Shown: piece by piece, positions 24,880 through 32,877 of the stretch
How the letters are laid out: each line of letters begins with the position of its first letter
Position numbering within the stretch: position 1 is the stretch's first letter
Source: CAYOCE01 sp964402405
GTDB lineage: Bacteria > Pseudomonadota > Alphaproteobacteria > UBA7879
Direction: 5' to 3'
Assembly (NCBI GenBank): GCA_964402405.1
Contig: CAYOCE010000005.1
Coordinates: 1 to 41,436, forward strand
DNA: 41,436 bases
The notes under the pieces: generated by a model
What the model was told of the DNA's origin: nothing
Databases searched by the model: none
What the model saw: only the letters and a program-made list of their open reading frames with translations
Made by a program: the position numbers and the translations under genes

Positions 24880-26283
24880 ATGAAAAAACTATACACCATC
24901 TTTTTATCTATTGTATCAATGGTTGGGTTACTAAACCCGGTCTCATGGGGCAGTGCCTCAGGGAGTGGTTCTGCAGGATCTTACCAAGATGGGTACCATT
25001 ATGAAGTTAGTGTTAGTGTGGAGCAAAAACCCGATGAAATGGTGGTGCTTAAGTCAAACAAAGCTCCAGGCAAACAGGAACCCTTATTGTCTTTAGATCA
25101 AGAAGTATTAGAGAAGTTAAATTCCCCAACTGTTGAACATGTATATATAGAACCTGATTCAGAAAATTCTGTGGAGAGTCTTATTTTAATACTAAAAGAA
25201 ATTCAGGAAAAAACCAACTTAAGCCACAGGTTAAAAAATTTAGAAATCGAACTTTATTACCAAGGCTCCAAGTATTTAAATGAAAAAGCGATTACCGAAA
25301 TGGTTAATACATTCCCATTTTTGGAAACGTTAACTTTATCCTATGCGAAATACGATTCAAATCCAATAAAAATAATTGCACGGTTACAGAATCTTAAAAC
25401 TCTATCAATAAGGTTTATGGATGGCTATGACATTACTCCAGAAACCATGAAACCATTATTGAAGTTACCCCATTTATCTGAATTAACCTTGGGGTGTGAA
25501 GTATTTAAACCTCAGGTTCTGGATATTATTGCCCGATTACCTCATCTAGAGATTTATAGGGGGAGAGTATCACTGGATATGATACATTCCTTTGCTAACC
25601 ATCGTATCCCCATTATTTCTTTATCATCCCCTCTAAATTTAGAAGACGAGTCATTTACCAGATTTGAACAGGTTCTTAACCTTCTACCGAATTTGCGCAA
25701 AATTAACCTAGGCTGGCTCACCGTAAAGGCAACAGATACAGAGGTGCCTTTAATTAATCACAACCTTAGAAAATTGACTATAAGTTCCCTTAATTTATCA
25801 TGTGCAACATGTTTTGCAAACCTTGTTAGTTACAAAAATGCCAGTCGTTTCCCAAGCTTAACTAAGTTAAAAATCTATAACCGTGATGAAGATGAAGGGG
25901 AGATAAATTTCAAAGATATTGAAACCTATTTACCCCAATTAGCTTACTTAGAGCTAGATTGGGATGAAATAAACTCCGCTGAGGAAAAAGGATTAGCTTT
26001 GCTTTATCTAAAGTGGCCTCATTTGAAGGGAACTACAGAGACGACAGAATTTCAAGAATATTTTCAGAGGCGTATGAAAGATCCTGAGTGGCTCGCAAGG
26101 CCTGATGTGAAAGAGGCGTTATTAGAACGGGAACGACTTGCTTCAGAAAATGCGGCAGGGATTTTAGTACAAGATGGTGGAGCGCATATACATAACTTAG
26201 CCCCCCTGATGTTAAACGAAGTAGTTACTCAACAGACGATGGTAGAACAACGAAAGCTTAATGGAACGTATCGGAAGGCGTAA
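24880..26283 (+). CDS. Exported leucine-rich-repeat-like protein, copy 2
   Basis: 467 aa. AGGAG lies 8 nt before the ATG, and 14 nt separate it from copy 1. Signal peptide at about 1-24 (MKKLYTIFLSIVSMVGLLNPVSWG). Repeats with regularly spaced leucines run from about 105 to 375 (LETLTLSYA, LKTLSIRFM, LSELTLGCE, LRKINLGWL, LRKLTISSLNL, LTKLKIYNR, LAYLELDWD). A Cys pair occurs in LNLSCATC. The conserved tail runs from ASENAAGILVQDGG to the end. The last 123 nt are identical to copy 1, while the repeat section differs at many sites. No exact family recognised; bacterial LRR proteins commonly bind other proteins. Confidence 0.8.
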   Translation: MKKLYTIFLSIVSMVGLLNPVSWGSASGSGSAGSYQDGYHYEVSVSVEQKPDEMVVLKSNKAPGKQEPLLSLDQEVLEKLNSPTVEHVYIEPDSENSVESLILILKEIQEKTNLSHRLKNLEIELYYQGSKYLNEKAITEMVNTFPFLETLTLSYAKYDSNPIKIIARLQNLKTLSIRFMDGYDITPETMKPLLKLPHLSELTLGCEVFKPQVLDIIARLPHLEIYRGRVSLDMIHSFANHRIPIISLSSPLNLEDESFTRFEQVLNLLPNLRKINLGWLTVKATDTEVPLINHNLRKLTISSLNLSCATCFANLVSYKNASRFPSLTKLKIYNRDEDEGEINFKDIETYLPQLAYLELDWDEINSAEEKGLALLYLKWPHLKGTTETTEFQEYFQRRMKDPEWLARPDVKEALLERERLASENAAGILVQDGGAHIHNLAPLMLNEVVTQQTMVEQRKLNGTYRKA

Positions 26284-26308
26284 ATGTTACACATCGCATT
26301 CTTTTTCT

Positions 26309-26405
26309 AACCACCCTCGCGGAAGCGGGGGTCCACAGGTATCTCTGGGTGACATATCAAAGGTGCTACCGCGTGTGGATCCCCTCCTGCGAGGGGATGG
26401 TTCGC
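26309..26405. repeat. Palindromic element, about 97 bp (variant with ACAGGTATCTCTGGGTG core)
   Basis: Left hairpin CCCTCGC/GCGGGGG around GGAA; right hairpin CCCCTC/GAGGGG around CTGC; ends AACCACCC and GGGATGGTT. The middle (GTCCACAGGTATCTCTGGGTG ... GTGCTACCGC, quoted in parts) matches 32676-32769 and 30832-30914. It lies between the convergent LRR-like copy 2 and recA. Confidence 0.85.
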
Positions 26406-26439
26406 TAAGGGAGATGGGCGGGATGGTCTAAAGAGAAAC

Positions 26440-27486
26440 CTACTCCGCACCCTCTTCTGCGTCACCTTGGCCGACATAATCACCAATCACGGCGGTGTTT
26501 TGCCTCAGGTTTTGTTCTAGCTGACTCGCAATCTCTGGATTTTCCTTGAGGAAAGTGCGCACGCCTTCTTTGCCTTGGCCCAGCTGCTTGCCATTCATGG
26601 AATACCAGGACCCGGCCTTTTCAATAAGATTCGCCTTGACCCCTAGATCAATCAATTCCCCTGTTTTGGAGATGCCTTCCCCATAGAGAATATCAAATTC
26701 TACAACCTTGAAGGGCGGAGCCACTTTGTTTTTTACAACCTTCACCCGCGTTTGGTTTCCAATGATTTCTTCGCGATCTTTGAGCGCCCCGATACGCCTG
26801 ATGTCTAGACGGACGGAGGCGTAAAATTTCAAGGCATTTCCCCCCGTGGTGGTTTCAGGATTTCCAAACATGACGCCAATTTTTTGACGAATTTGGTTAA
26901 TGAAAATCACCATACATTTGGTTTTAGAAATAGATCCGGTGAGTTTACGAAGGGCTTGGCTCATGAGGCGTGCCTGTAGGCCCATGTGGGAATCCCCCAT
27001 GTCGCCCTCGAGCTCGGCCTTGGGAACTAGGGCAGCCACGCTGTCTACCACCAATACATCAACGGCCCCTGATCGTACGAGGGTATCTGCGATTTCCAAC
27101 GCTTGTTCTCCCGCATCTGGCTGGGAAATCAATAGCTCGTCTGTATTAACCCCAAGCTTGCGGGCATAGGCGGGATCCAAAGCATGCTCGGCATCCACAA
27201 ACGCACACGTGCCGCCCTTTTTCTGGGCCTCTGCCACCACATGGAGGGCAAGGGTTGTTTTTCCCGAGCTTTCAGGACCATAGATTTCAATAATCCGTCC
27301 CTTGGGAAGTCCGCCAATTCCTAGGGCCAAATCCAAACCCAAGGAACCTGTTGAGATAGCCTCAATTTCTGCCACCTGGTCCGCGGCCCCCAGTTTCATC
27401 ACGGATCCTTTACCAAAGGCACGCTCAATTTGCTTGAGGGCGGATTCTAAAGCTTTGCTTTTTTCAGTAGCTGAAACAGTTGACAT
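26440..27486 (-). CDS. recA: Recombinase RecA
   Basis: 348 aa from the ATG at 27486, preferred because GGAG (27496-27499) lies 9 nt upstream; an in-frame ATG at 27501 has no ribosome site and itself contains that GGAG. RecA coats single-stranded DNA, drives strand exchange and triggers LexA cleavage. Walker A GPESSGKT is at 70-77; VDVLVVDSVAALVP and the L1/L2 region IFINQIRQKIGVMFGNPETTTGGNAL (quoted as landmarks: FINQIRQKIG, ETTTGGNAL) are complete. The C-terminal tail is acidic. No GTTC-N7-GTTC SOS box of the alphaproteobacterial type is visible in the 160 bp upstream. Confidence 0.98.
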   Translation of the reverse strand: MSTVSATEKSKALESALKQIERAFGKGSVMKLGAADQVAEIEAISTGSLGLDLALGIGGLPKGRIIEIYGPESSGKTTLALHVVAEAQKKGGTCAFVDAEHALDPAYARKLGVNTDELLISQPDAGEQALEIADTLVRSGAVDVLVVDSVAALVPKAELEGDMGDSHMGLQARLMSQALRKLTGSISKTKCMVIFINQIRQKIGVMFGNPETTTGGNALKFYASVRLDIRRIGALKDREEIIGNQTRVKVVKNKVAPPFKVVEFDILYGEGISKTGELIDLGVKANLIEKAGSWYSMNGKQLGQGKEGVRTFLKENPEIASQLEQNLRQNTAVIGDYVGQGDAEEGAE

Positions 27487-27649
27487 GGTTGGGTTCTCCA
27501 TAAAAAATTAAAAAGTAACATAAGAAATATACTTGGCATATTCTGATATCTTTTACAATACCCTTTAAACTAACGCAAGTGGTAATTAAAAACTACTATT
27601 TTTTTGGTACCACTCAGGGTTGCTTCATTTAAAATTTTTATATCCTTAT

Positions 27650-27749
27650 GAACCACCCCGGCGAAAGCCGGGGTCCATGAAACGCTAACGCGAGCAAGGC
27701 TTTGAATGGTGCTACCTCTCTTGGACCCCGGCTTTCGCCGGGGTGGTTC
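27650..27749. repeat. Palindromic element with perfect 28-bp terminal inverted repeats
   Basis: Arms at 27650-27677 and 27722-27749 are exact reverse complements, each holding the hairpin CCCCGGCGAAAGCCGGGG or its complement. The 44-nt centre carries the GAAACGCTAACGCGAGCAAGGC block also seen at 160-185 and 10838-10858. It lies between recA and the 620-aa exported protein gene. Confidence 0.9.
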
Positions 27750-27807
27750 GCATAGGGTGCGAAATAATACAACGAACAAATAGAGAGTAACTCTATAAGA
27801 ACTTCCT

Positions 27808-29670
27808 CTAATTACGTCGGGCCAAATACCACAGGGACATGTTTTGGGCATCATTCACCAATCCGACTTCTTTCAGGGCGGATAAAATCATTTGGACGCT
27901 TTCTGGGTTTAACGCCGCTTTATCACTCCCAGAGATTTTTAAAATATAGGCAAGTGTCTCCCCAGTGCGTTTTTCTTTGGCGGCGGCTTTAATAGCCCTT
28001 TTCTGACTAAGGGGTATAGATCCCAAAGAAGTATCTGCAATGTGATCCCAATGTTCATGGGGGATTGCAACGCCCATTTCCTCCAGGATCAAATAGGTAT
28101 AGGCTAACTGTGCTGCCTGACCTAATTCTTTTTCCAACAGGGTGAGGGTTTTTTCCAAGTCTTCAGGCTTTGACCCACAAGTCCCTAAAATAAAGGGAAC
28201 ATAGGATGGGTTTGATACATCTTGGGTATAGTCACACCAATACTTGGCTTCCTTTTTATGTTCACTCAAGGAAAGAGAAGTGATGGCAATGGGACCCCAC
28301 GCCGCCCGTTCTTTGGAAGGGGTTATTTTGGCAATGGAGGGAGCAAGCAACGCAGCCACTATATTTAATTTGTTGTTTTGTATGCCATTCCTCATCAATT
28401 CCTCGGCAAGGTTTAATTTAGAGGCAGGCATAACGGTTGTCTCAAAAATTTGGAACAAGCATGCCCGCACCAAAGGAGAGTCTTTCAAGAGGATGCTCTT
28501 ATCTTGTTCTATGTTTTGAAGTTCTTTTTTAATGGACTCCAATTGATCAACGGGAACTTTGGCATAGATCTTTCTAAGATCCTCCATATATTTGGGGGCA
28601 AAATCACATAAGTTTTCCCATAACCGTAATTGGGTTTCGTAAGGGATTTTTAATTTTTCTGCATGCTGTAAAACGATGGGAACATAGGCTGGTTTTATGG
28701 TCTCCAAGTCCTCCGGAGTTAATCCATCCTTTGCCTCCGAGAGTAGCAGCAAATCTTGAAAATTCATTTGATGCATGGGAAGGGGGGAGGGGGTGTATTT
28801 TGTCTCTTCTAGGATACTTCTGACCATATCAATAAAAGGTTGCTCGGTTGCTGTATTAGCTTCTTCAAATAAAGATAAACTGAGTCGTGCCTGATCCAGG
28901 TTATTATTTTGGAGTTTACAAAAAATGACAGCCTTTTCCCAATAGAGGTTGGGATGACTCGCAAAGCTGCTTTCTGCAAGTTTCGCTGCCATCTCAAAAT
29001 CCCCTTCATGGAGCAGTTTTTCATAATGGACTTTATTTTTTAGATCCAGATCCTCGCTTTTTTTATCGTATTGAATTAACTGGTGGGCTTCCTTAGCATG
29101 TCCCATGGCCAGCAATTTCTGGACGCGGATTTTAATCAAATTATGATCCTTTGTGTCCTTCGGAAATTCAAAGGCGGAGAGCAAAAGACGCAACGCTAGC
29201 TGGTAAAAGGCATGGTTCTGGTATTGCACAGGCAATTGAGATAGTTGGGCTTCGATTTCTTTTAAAGACGCCCCTTTCCAGATGTCTCGGGGTAACCCTC
29301 CAGATTCCTCGTCCAACAATCCCACGTTTTCAGCCTGTACAGGTTCAACAACCTCTACCTGAATGGGATTGATTTGAACGACAGGACTTGGGGATTCTAC
29401 AGGCGCTGGTTCCGCTGCTTGTGCTTCTAGGGTTGCGATATCCTCTCCGCTTTCTGGGTCTCCATCCACAACAACCTCTTCCTCCATGGAGCGTGCGTCT
29501 GCCTGAGATTCTTCCTCAGACATAGAAGAAGCTTTGTCACCTTTGGGGTTTGAAGGGGGGGCATTATGCCACGACTTCAATAAATTAACGGGTTCTGCCC
29601 CTGACGGAAGAGACAATAGGGGGAGTCCTAGAAAAAAAAGCCTTCCTAAGTAAATTTGTATAAATCGCAT
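27808..29670 (-). CDS. Exported helical-repeat (TPR-like) protein, unknown function
   Basis: 620 aa. Signal peptide at 1-25 (MRFIQIYLGRLFFLGLPLLSLPSGA). Residues about 45-125 are acidic and Pro/Val-rich and probably disordered. From about 150 to the end the protein is mainly alpha-helical, with repeated helix pairs (for example KVHYEKLLHEGDFEMAAKLAESSF and LYWEKAVIFCKLQNNNLDQARLSL, given as landmarks) of the TPR/solenoid kind. It resembles the long alphaproteobacterial periplasmic proteins sometimes called antifreeze-related, but I am not certain of the family. It starts 10 nt after the stop of the HD-like gene and is probably cotranscribed with it. Confidence 0.7.
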   Translation of the reverse strand: MRFIQIYLGRLFFLGLPLLSLPSGAEPVNLLKSWHNAPPSNPKGDKASSMSEEESQADARSMEEEVVVDGDPESGEDIATLEAQAAEPAPVESPSPVVQINPIQVEVVEPVQAENVGLLDEESGGLPRDIWKGASLKEIEAQLSQLPVQYQNHAFYQLALRLLLSAFEFPKDTKDHNLIKIRVQKLLAMGHAKEAHQLIQYDKKSEDLDLKNKVHYEKLLHEGDFEMAAKLAESSFASHPNLYWEKAVIFCKLQNNNLDQARLSLSLFEEANTATEQPFIDMVRSILEETKYTPSPLPMHQMNFQDLLLLSEAKDGLTPEDLETIKPAYVPIVLQHAEKLKIPYETQLRLWENLCDFAPKYMEDLRKIYAKVPVDQLESIKKELQNIEQDKSILLKDSPLVRACLFQIFETTVMPASKLNLAEELMRNGIQNNKLNIVAALLAPSIAKITPSKERAAWGPIAITSLSLSEHKKEAKYWCDYTQDVSNPSYVPFILGTCGSKPEDLEKTLTLLEKELGQAAQLAYTYLILEEMGVAIPHEHWDHIADTSLGSIPLSQKRAIKAAAKEKRTGETLAYILKISGSDKAALNPESVQMILSALKEVGLVNDAQNMSLWYLARRN

Positions 29671-29680
29671 CTTCGTATCC

Positions 29681-30736
29681 TTAATTTGTAAACTGGAGTA
29701 ATACCCCAGCTTGGTCTCTTATAATTAAATTGTAAGCTTCTTGAAAATTAGAATCAATGTTTGTGAGAGGTTGAGGAAAGTTTTTTGTCTCCACCCAAGG
29801 ATCAAGGGGGTAATACCGCACCGGAAAATGAATCACATCCTTATGGACCAGGCGACCATCATCCTCTGTCACCTCGAATCCCTCCGTCGGCGTTTTAATT
29901 TTATCAAACAAGGATTCGATAATGGCATCTTCCGTTTCCTCAAGCATTCTTAGAATCTCCGCATCTGTTTTCTGATACAGATCATCCAGGGTTAAAAAAT
30001 TTCTTTTGAGAGCATGGTTCCGCATTTCCTTCAACCAATGGTACACAGCTAGACGCTCGGGTTCCTGTTGCTGAATTTTAGTAATTTCCAATGATAATGT
30101 TCCTACTTTTTTAGCAATGTCCATGGTTTTGAAATAGATTATTTTTTGAGATTCATCATACTGTAAATCTTTGATAACCGTCTCTGCTTCTTCAGGGGTT
30201 ATTTTACCCTTCAAAATACCAAAGTGCAGAATGTATTCTAGGTAATCAAAGGGGCTGGGGAATTGGGTGTGAATCACCAAAGATTTATGCAGATGATCCA
30301 TGACTTCATCCAGGGAGAGATTATAGGTATTCAGGGCCCCCTGAATTTGATGATCTTTTAGGATTTTTTCCCGGTGCTCCCTTTGTTCGCTGGCTGTTTG
30401 GGCATCTACCGAGAAAGGATCATCAATCAGAGCCATCTCGGTCATATGGGGGGCGAGGATATTTGCTTTTTCCTGCTGAGAAACAGGTAAATGTTGAATA
30501 ATATAGAGGATCCCCATTATATGATCGTATCTGGAATAGGTGGTAACGGGATCTAGATTTGCATGAAGCCCTAAATAGGCAAGGCCCTTTAGGCGCTGGA
30601 ACAGGGGCATTTGGATGAGCTCTAAAACCATAGGATCTTGGATTTCAAGGGGCCCAAAAGGCGTCTTCACCTCCATTGCTCCAATGGAAGCGTGATAAAA
30701 AGTAAAAATTGTAAAAAATATGTATCTTAGTTTCAC
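29681..30736 (-). CDS. Exported degenerate HD-domain (SAMHD1/dGTPase-like) protein, probable pseudoenzyme
   Basis: 351 aa from GTG at 30736, preferred over TTG at 30739 because AAGAGG lies 5 nt upstream. Residues 1-20 look like a signal peptide (ending HASIGA). After it comes the HD-phosphohydrolase opening seen in SAMHD1-like proteins: DPMVLELIQMPLFQRLKGLAYLGL (landmarks PLFQRLKG at 44-51), then TTYSRYDHIMGILYI, with His72 equivalent to the first metal ligand. The HD dyad should precede the PFS motif at 107-109, but the aligned residues are Met101-Ala102. The last ligand region FDYLEY (Asp164) is kept. Two of four metal ligands are therefore missing, so catalysis is unlikely. Upstream partner of the 620-aa exported protein. 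Confidence 0.65.
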   Translation of the reverse strand: MKLRYIFFTIFTFYHASIGAMEVKTPFGPLEIQDPMVLELIQMPLFQRLKGLAYLGLHANLDPVTTYSRYDHIMGILYIIQHLPVSQQEKANILAPHMTEMALIDDPFSVDAQTASEQREHREKILKDHQIQGALNTYNLSLDEVMDHLHKSLVIHTQFPSPFDYLEYILHFGILKGKITPEEAETVIKDLQYDESQKIIYFKTMDIAKKVGTLSLEITKIQQQEPERLAVYHWLKEMRNHALKRNFLTLDDLYQKTDAEILRMLEETEDAIIESLFDKIKTPTEGFEVTEDDGRLVHKDVIHFPVRYYPLDPWVETKNFPQPLTNIDSNFQEAYNLIIRDQAGVLLQFTN

Positions 30737-30831
30737 CAAAACCTCTTAGGGGGGAAGATATCAGCTTTTTGGGAAAGAATCAAAAGGATTAGGGGGGGAA
30801 TCCCAGGGCTTACACATGAAAAAAAGCAAAT

Positions 30832-30914
30832 GGCGGGGATGAACAGCACCCTCTGGGTGATACATTGAAAAGTGCTACCGCACTATGGGCCCCCACCTAC
30901 GTGGGGGTGGTTCG
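30832..30914. repeat. Palindromic element, left arm decayed
   Basis: The centre (CACCCTCTGGGTGATAC ... AAGTGCTACCGCAC) and the right hairpin CCCCCAC/GTGGGGG around CTAC, ending GTGGTTCG, match 26309-26405 and 32676-32769. The left hairpin is reduced to GGCGGGGATGAACAG. Confidence 0.7.
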
Positions 30915-30943
30915 CGAGAGTGCGAGAGTGGATGAAAATACGA

Positions 30944-31030
30944 CCCATCCCCCTTAACAAACCATCCTCCTTAATAAACCATCCTCCTTAATAAACCATC
31001 CTCCTTAATAAACCATCCTCCTTAATAAAC
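30944..31030. repeat. 17-bp tandem repeat running into an assembly gap
   Basis: Four perfect copies of ACCATCCTCCTTAATAA (30961-31028) plus one degenerate copy before them (30944-30960); the array is cut by the N gap at 31031. On the minus strand each unit reads GGAGGATGGTTTATTAA, i.e. a ribosome-binding-like GGAGG directly joined to ATG GTT TAT TAA. The true copy number is unknown. Confidence 0.95.
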
Positions 31031-31605
31031 NNNNNNNNNNNNNNNNNNNNNNNNNNNNNNNNNNNNNNNNNNNNNNNNNNNNNNNNNNNNNNNNNNNNNN
31101 NNNNNNNNNNNNNNNNNNNNNNNNNNNNNNCTCTCAATGCAATTAATCTTGGATTAGTTCGAACAGCTTCATCCTCTTCAGCTTGCAAAGATGTGGGAGC
31201 GCTTGAGGAAGTAGCTTGAGAAAGAGATTCATACGAAGGGGGATCTCCCATGGGTGTTGAGGTGGTAGATGTGGAAGCTCCAGCAGTATGCGGACTAACA
31301 AAATGAGGATCATTAGGGCCAACTAAAAGAGTAGCTCCCCTTTGATCATGATCATCTGCACTCATATTCCCTGGAGTCGCGCTACCAGCATCTCCATCGT
31401 CAGAAGTTCTAGTTGTAGTACCAGGAATCTCATTAACCGTAGCATGTATGATTCTTGGCCCTGATGCTGCTGATACTGGCACTGAGGGCCCACCAGCTGT
31501 TTCTCCTGGGGTATCTGCCAAAGGATCATCTTTCTCTAATCCAGCAAAGCTCTCCGCCGACAACAACATCGCTATGATAACAGATCCATATTTTAAGTAT
31601 TTCAT
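30988..31605 (-). CDS. Small exported disordered protein with PPxY motif (3' end uncertain)
   Basis: About 205 codons nominally, with an assembly gap near the 3' end. GGAG lies 8 nt before the ATG at 31605. Residues 1-21 are a signal peptide (MKYLKYGSVIIAMLLSAESFA). The rest is Ser/Thr/Pro/Asp-rich and probably disordered. PPSY at 122-125 (GDPPSYESL) fits the PPxY motif bound by WW domains of eukaryotic proteins. After the gap the frame reads through the 17-bp repeats as FIKEDGLLRRMVY and stops; since 17 is not a multiple of three, the C terminus depends on the hidden copy number. No family recognised. Candidate secreted host-interaction protein, by inference. Confidence 0.55.
   Translation of the reverse strand: MKYLKYGSVIIAMLLSAESFAGLEKDDPLADTPGETAGGPSVPVSAASGPRIIHATVNEIPGTTTRTSDDGDAGSATPGNMSADDHDQRGATLLVGPNDPHFVSPHTAGASTSTTSTPMGDPPSYESLSQATSSSAPTSLQAEEDEAVRTNPRLIALRXXXXXXXXXXXXXXXXXXXXXXXXXXXXXXXXXXFIKEDGLLRRMVY
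31031..31130. other. Assembly gap (100 N) inside the exported protein gene
   Basis: 100 undetermined bases bordered on the left by the 17-bp tandem array; probably a collapsed repeat. Confidence 0.99.
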
Positions 31606-31671
31606 GATAATATCTCCTACAGGTCAAATAAACTGAGGGGACTATGTCATAATTTTTAATAAAAAGCAATA

Positions 31672-32628
31672 TTAGTACCCAAGTATTTGAAGATCCTTAA
31701 TCAATTCTTGGACAGCAGCGGCGGAATTAGAAAGCATATTTTGTTCTGTGGGGGTTAGGGTCAATTCAGTAATTTGTTCCACACCCTTAGCCCCAATCTG
31801 GACAGGGACACCCACATAAAGATCCTTAATCCCATATTCTCCGTTTACATAGGCAGCACAGGGAAGGATTCGTTTTTGATTTTTCAGGTAGGATTCTGCC
31901 ATTTGAAGGGCCGCGCTCGCGGGGGCATAAAAGGCAGAACCTGTTTTCAGGAGGTTCACAATTTCAGCGCCCCCATTCCGGGTTCTGAGGACAATTTCAT
32001 CCAGACGATCTTGGGTGATCTTGCCTGTTTCCACCAGAGTTGTTAGGGGAACGCCTTCAACTGTTGAGTGGGTGAGAAGGGGTACCATAGTATCCCCATG
32101 CCCCCCTAACACCAAGGCATGGATGTCTCGGATAGAGACGTTAAATTCTACCGCTAAGAAATGGGCAAATCGGGCACTGTCCAAAATACCCGCCATCCCA
32201 ACCACATGGGTTTTAGGAAGACCACTTGCCCGTTGCATCAGCCACACCATGGCATCCAGAGGATTAGTGACCACAATCACAAAGGCCTGTGGGGCATGCT
32301 TTTTGATTTCTTTACCAATGTTTGAAATAATGTCGGCGTTGATTTTCAGCAGATCATCACGACTCATCCCTGGTTTACGAGGAACGCCAGCGGTGACAAT
32401 AATAACATCGGATTCTTGAATATCCTTTAGGTCATTGGATCCTGTGATCTTGGCATCAAATAATTCCGTTGATCCACACTGGGAAATATCCAGGGCCTTG
32501 CCTTGAGGGACCCCTTCCATAATATCAATCAGGGTCACATCCCCTAGTTCTTTGGTAGCAGCCAGCAAGGCCAAAGTTCCGCCAATATTTCCAGCCCCAA
32601 TAAGGGAGATTTTTTTCCGTTTTGTCAT
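31672..32628 (-). CDS. mdh: Malate dehydrogenase (LDH-like class)
   Basis: 318 aa. NAD-dependent oxidation of malate to oxaloacetate in the TCA cycle. The Rossmann motif GAGNIGGT is at 11-18, with the NAD-selective acid in LIDI (Asp35). The specificity loop AGVPRKPGMSR has Arg84 where lactate dehydrogenases have Gln, which marks malate as the substrate. Catalytic His177 is in GGHGDTMVPL, and its partner Asp is in ILDSARF (150-151). In many alphaproteobacteria mdh leads a sucCD operon; here it stands alone between an exported-protein gene and a palindromic element. Confidence 0.95.
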   Translation of the reverse strand: MTKRKKISLIGAGNIGGTLALLAATKELGDVTLIDIMEGVPQGKALDISQCGSTELFDAKITGSNDLKDIQESDVIIVTAGVPRKPGMSRDDLLKINADIISNIGKEIKKHAPQAFVIVVTNPLDAMVWLMQRASGLPKTHVVGMAGILDSARFAHFLAVEFNVSIRDIHALVLGGHGDTMVPLLTHSTVEGVPLTTLVETGKITQDRLDEIVLRTRNGGAEIVNLLKTGSAFYAPASAALQMAESYLKNQKRILPCAAYVNGEYGIKDLYVGVPVQIGAKGVEQITELTLTPTEQNMLSNSAAAVQELIKDLQILGY

Positions 32629-32675
32629 TGTGATTTTCCTTATTTTAAGGTTAATAAAGAAGCACGCCCTTTATT

Positions 32676-32769
32676 AACCACCCCCACGAAGGTGGGGGCC
32701 CACAGATACCTCTGGGTGTTACCTCAAAAGTGCTACCGCACATGGATCCCCGCCTACGCGGGGATGGTT
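32676..32769. repeat. Palindromic element, about 94 bp
   Basis: Left hairpin CCCCCAC/GTGGGGG around GAAG; right hairpin CCCCGC/GCGGGG around CTAC; ends AACCACCC and GGGATGGTTT. The centre CACAGATACCTCTGGGTG ... AAGTGCTACCGCACATGGATC (quoted in parts) matches 26309-26405. It lies in the upstream region of mdh. Confidence 0.85.
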
Positions 32770-32819
32770 TGAAAAGCATTTACAAAGGTGAGTGGCACTT
32801 TCACCCACGCCTGCAACAT

Positions 32820-32850
32820 AAAGGGCCTGCCTCATAAAGACAAGCCCTTT
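32820..32850 (-). terminator. Possible terminator of the 512-aa exported protein gene
   Basis: AAAGGGC (32820-32826) pairs with GCCCTTT (32844-32850). On the minus strand it starts 28 nt after the stop codon and is followed by ATGTTGC, so the T-run is weak. Confidence 0.35.
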
Positions 32851-32877
32851 TGAAAAATTTCCTATACTTTAGAAGGG

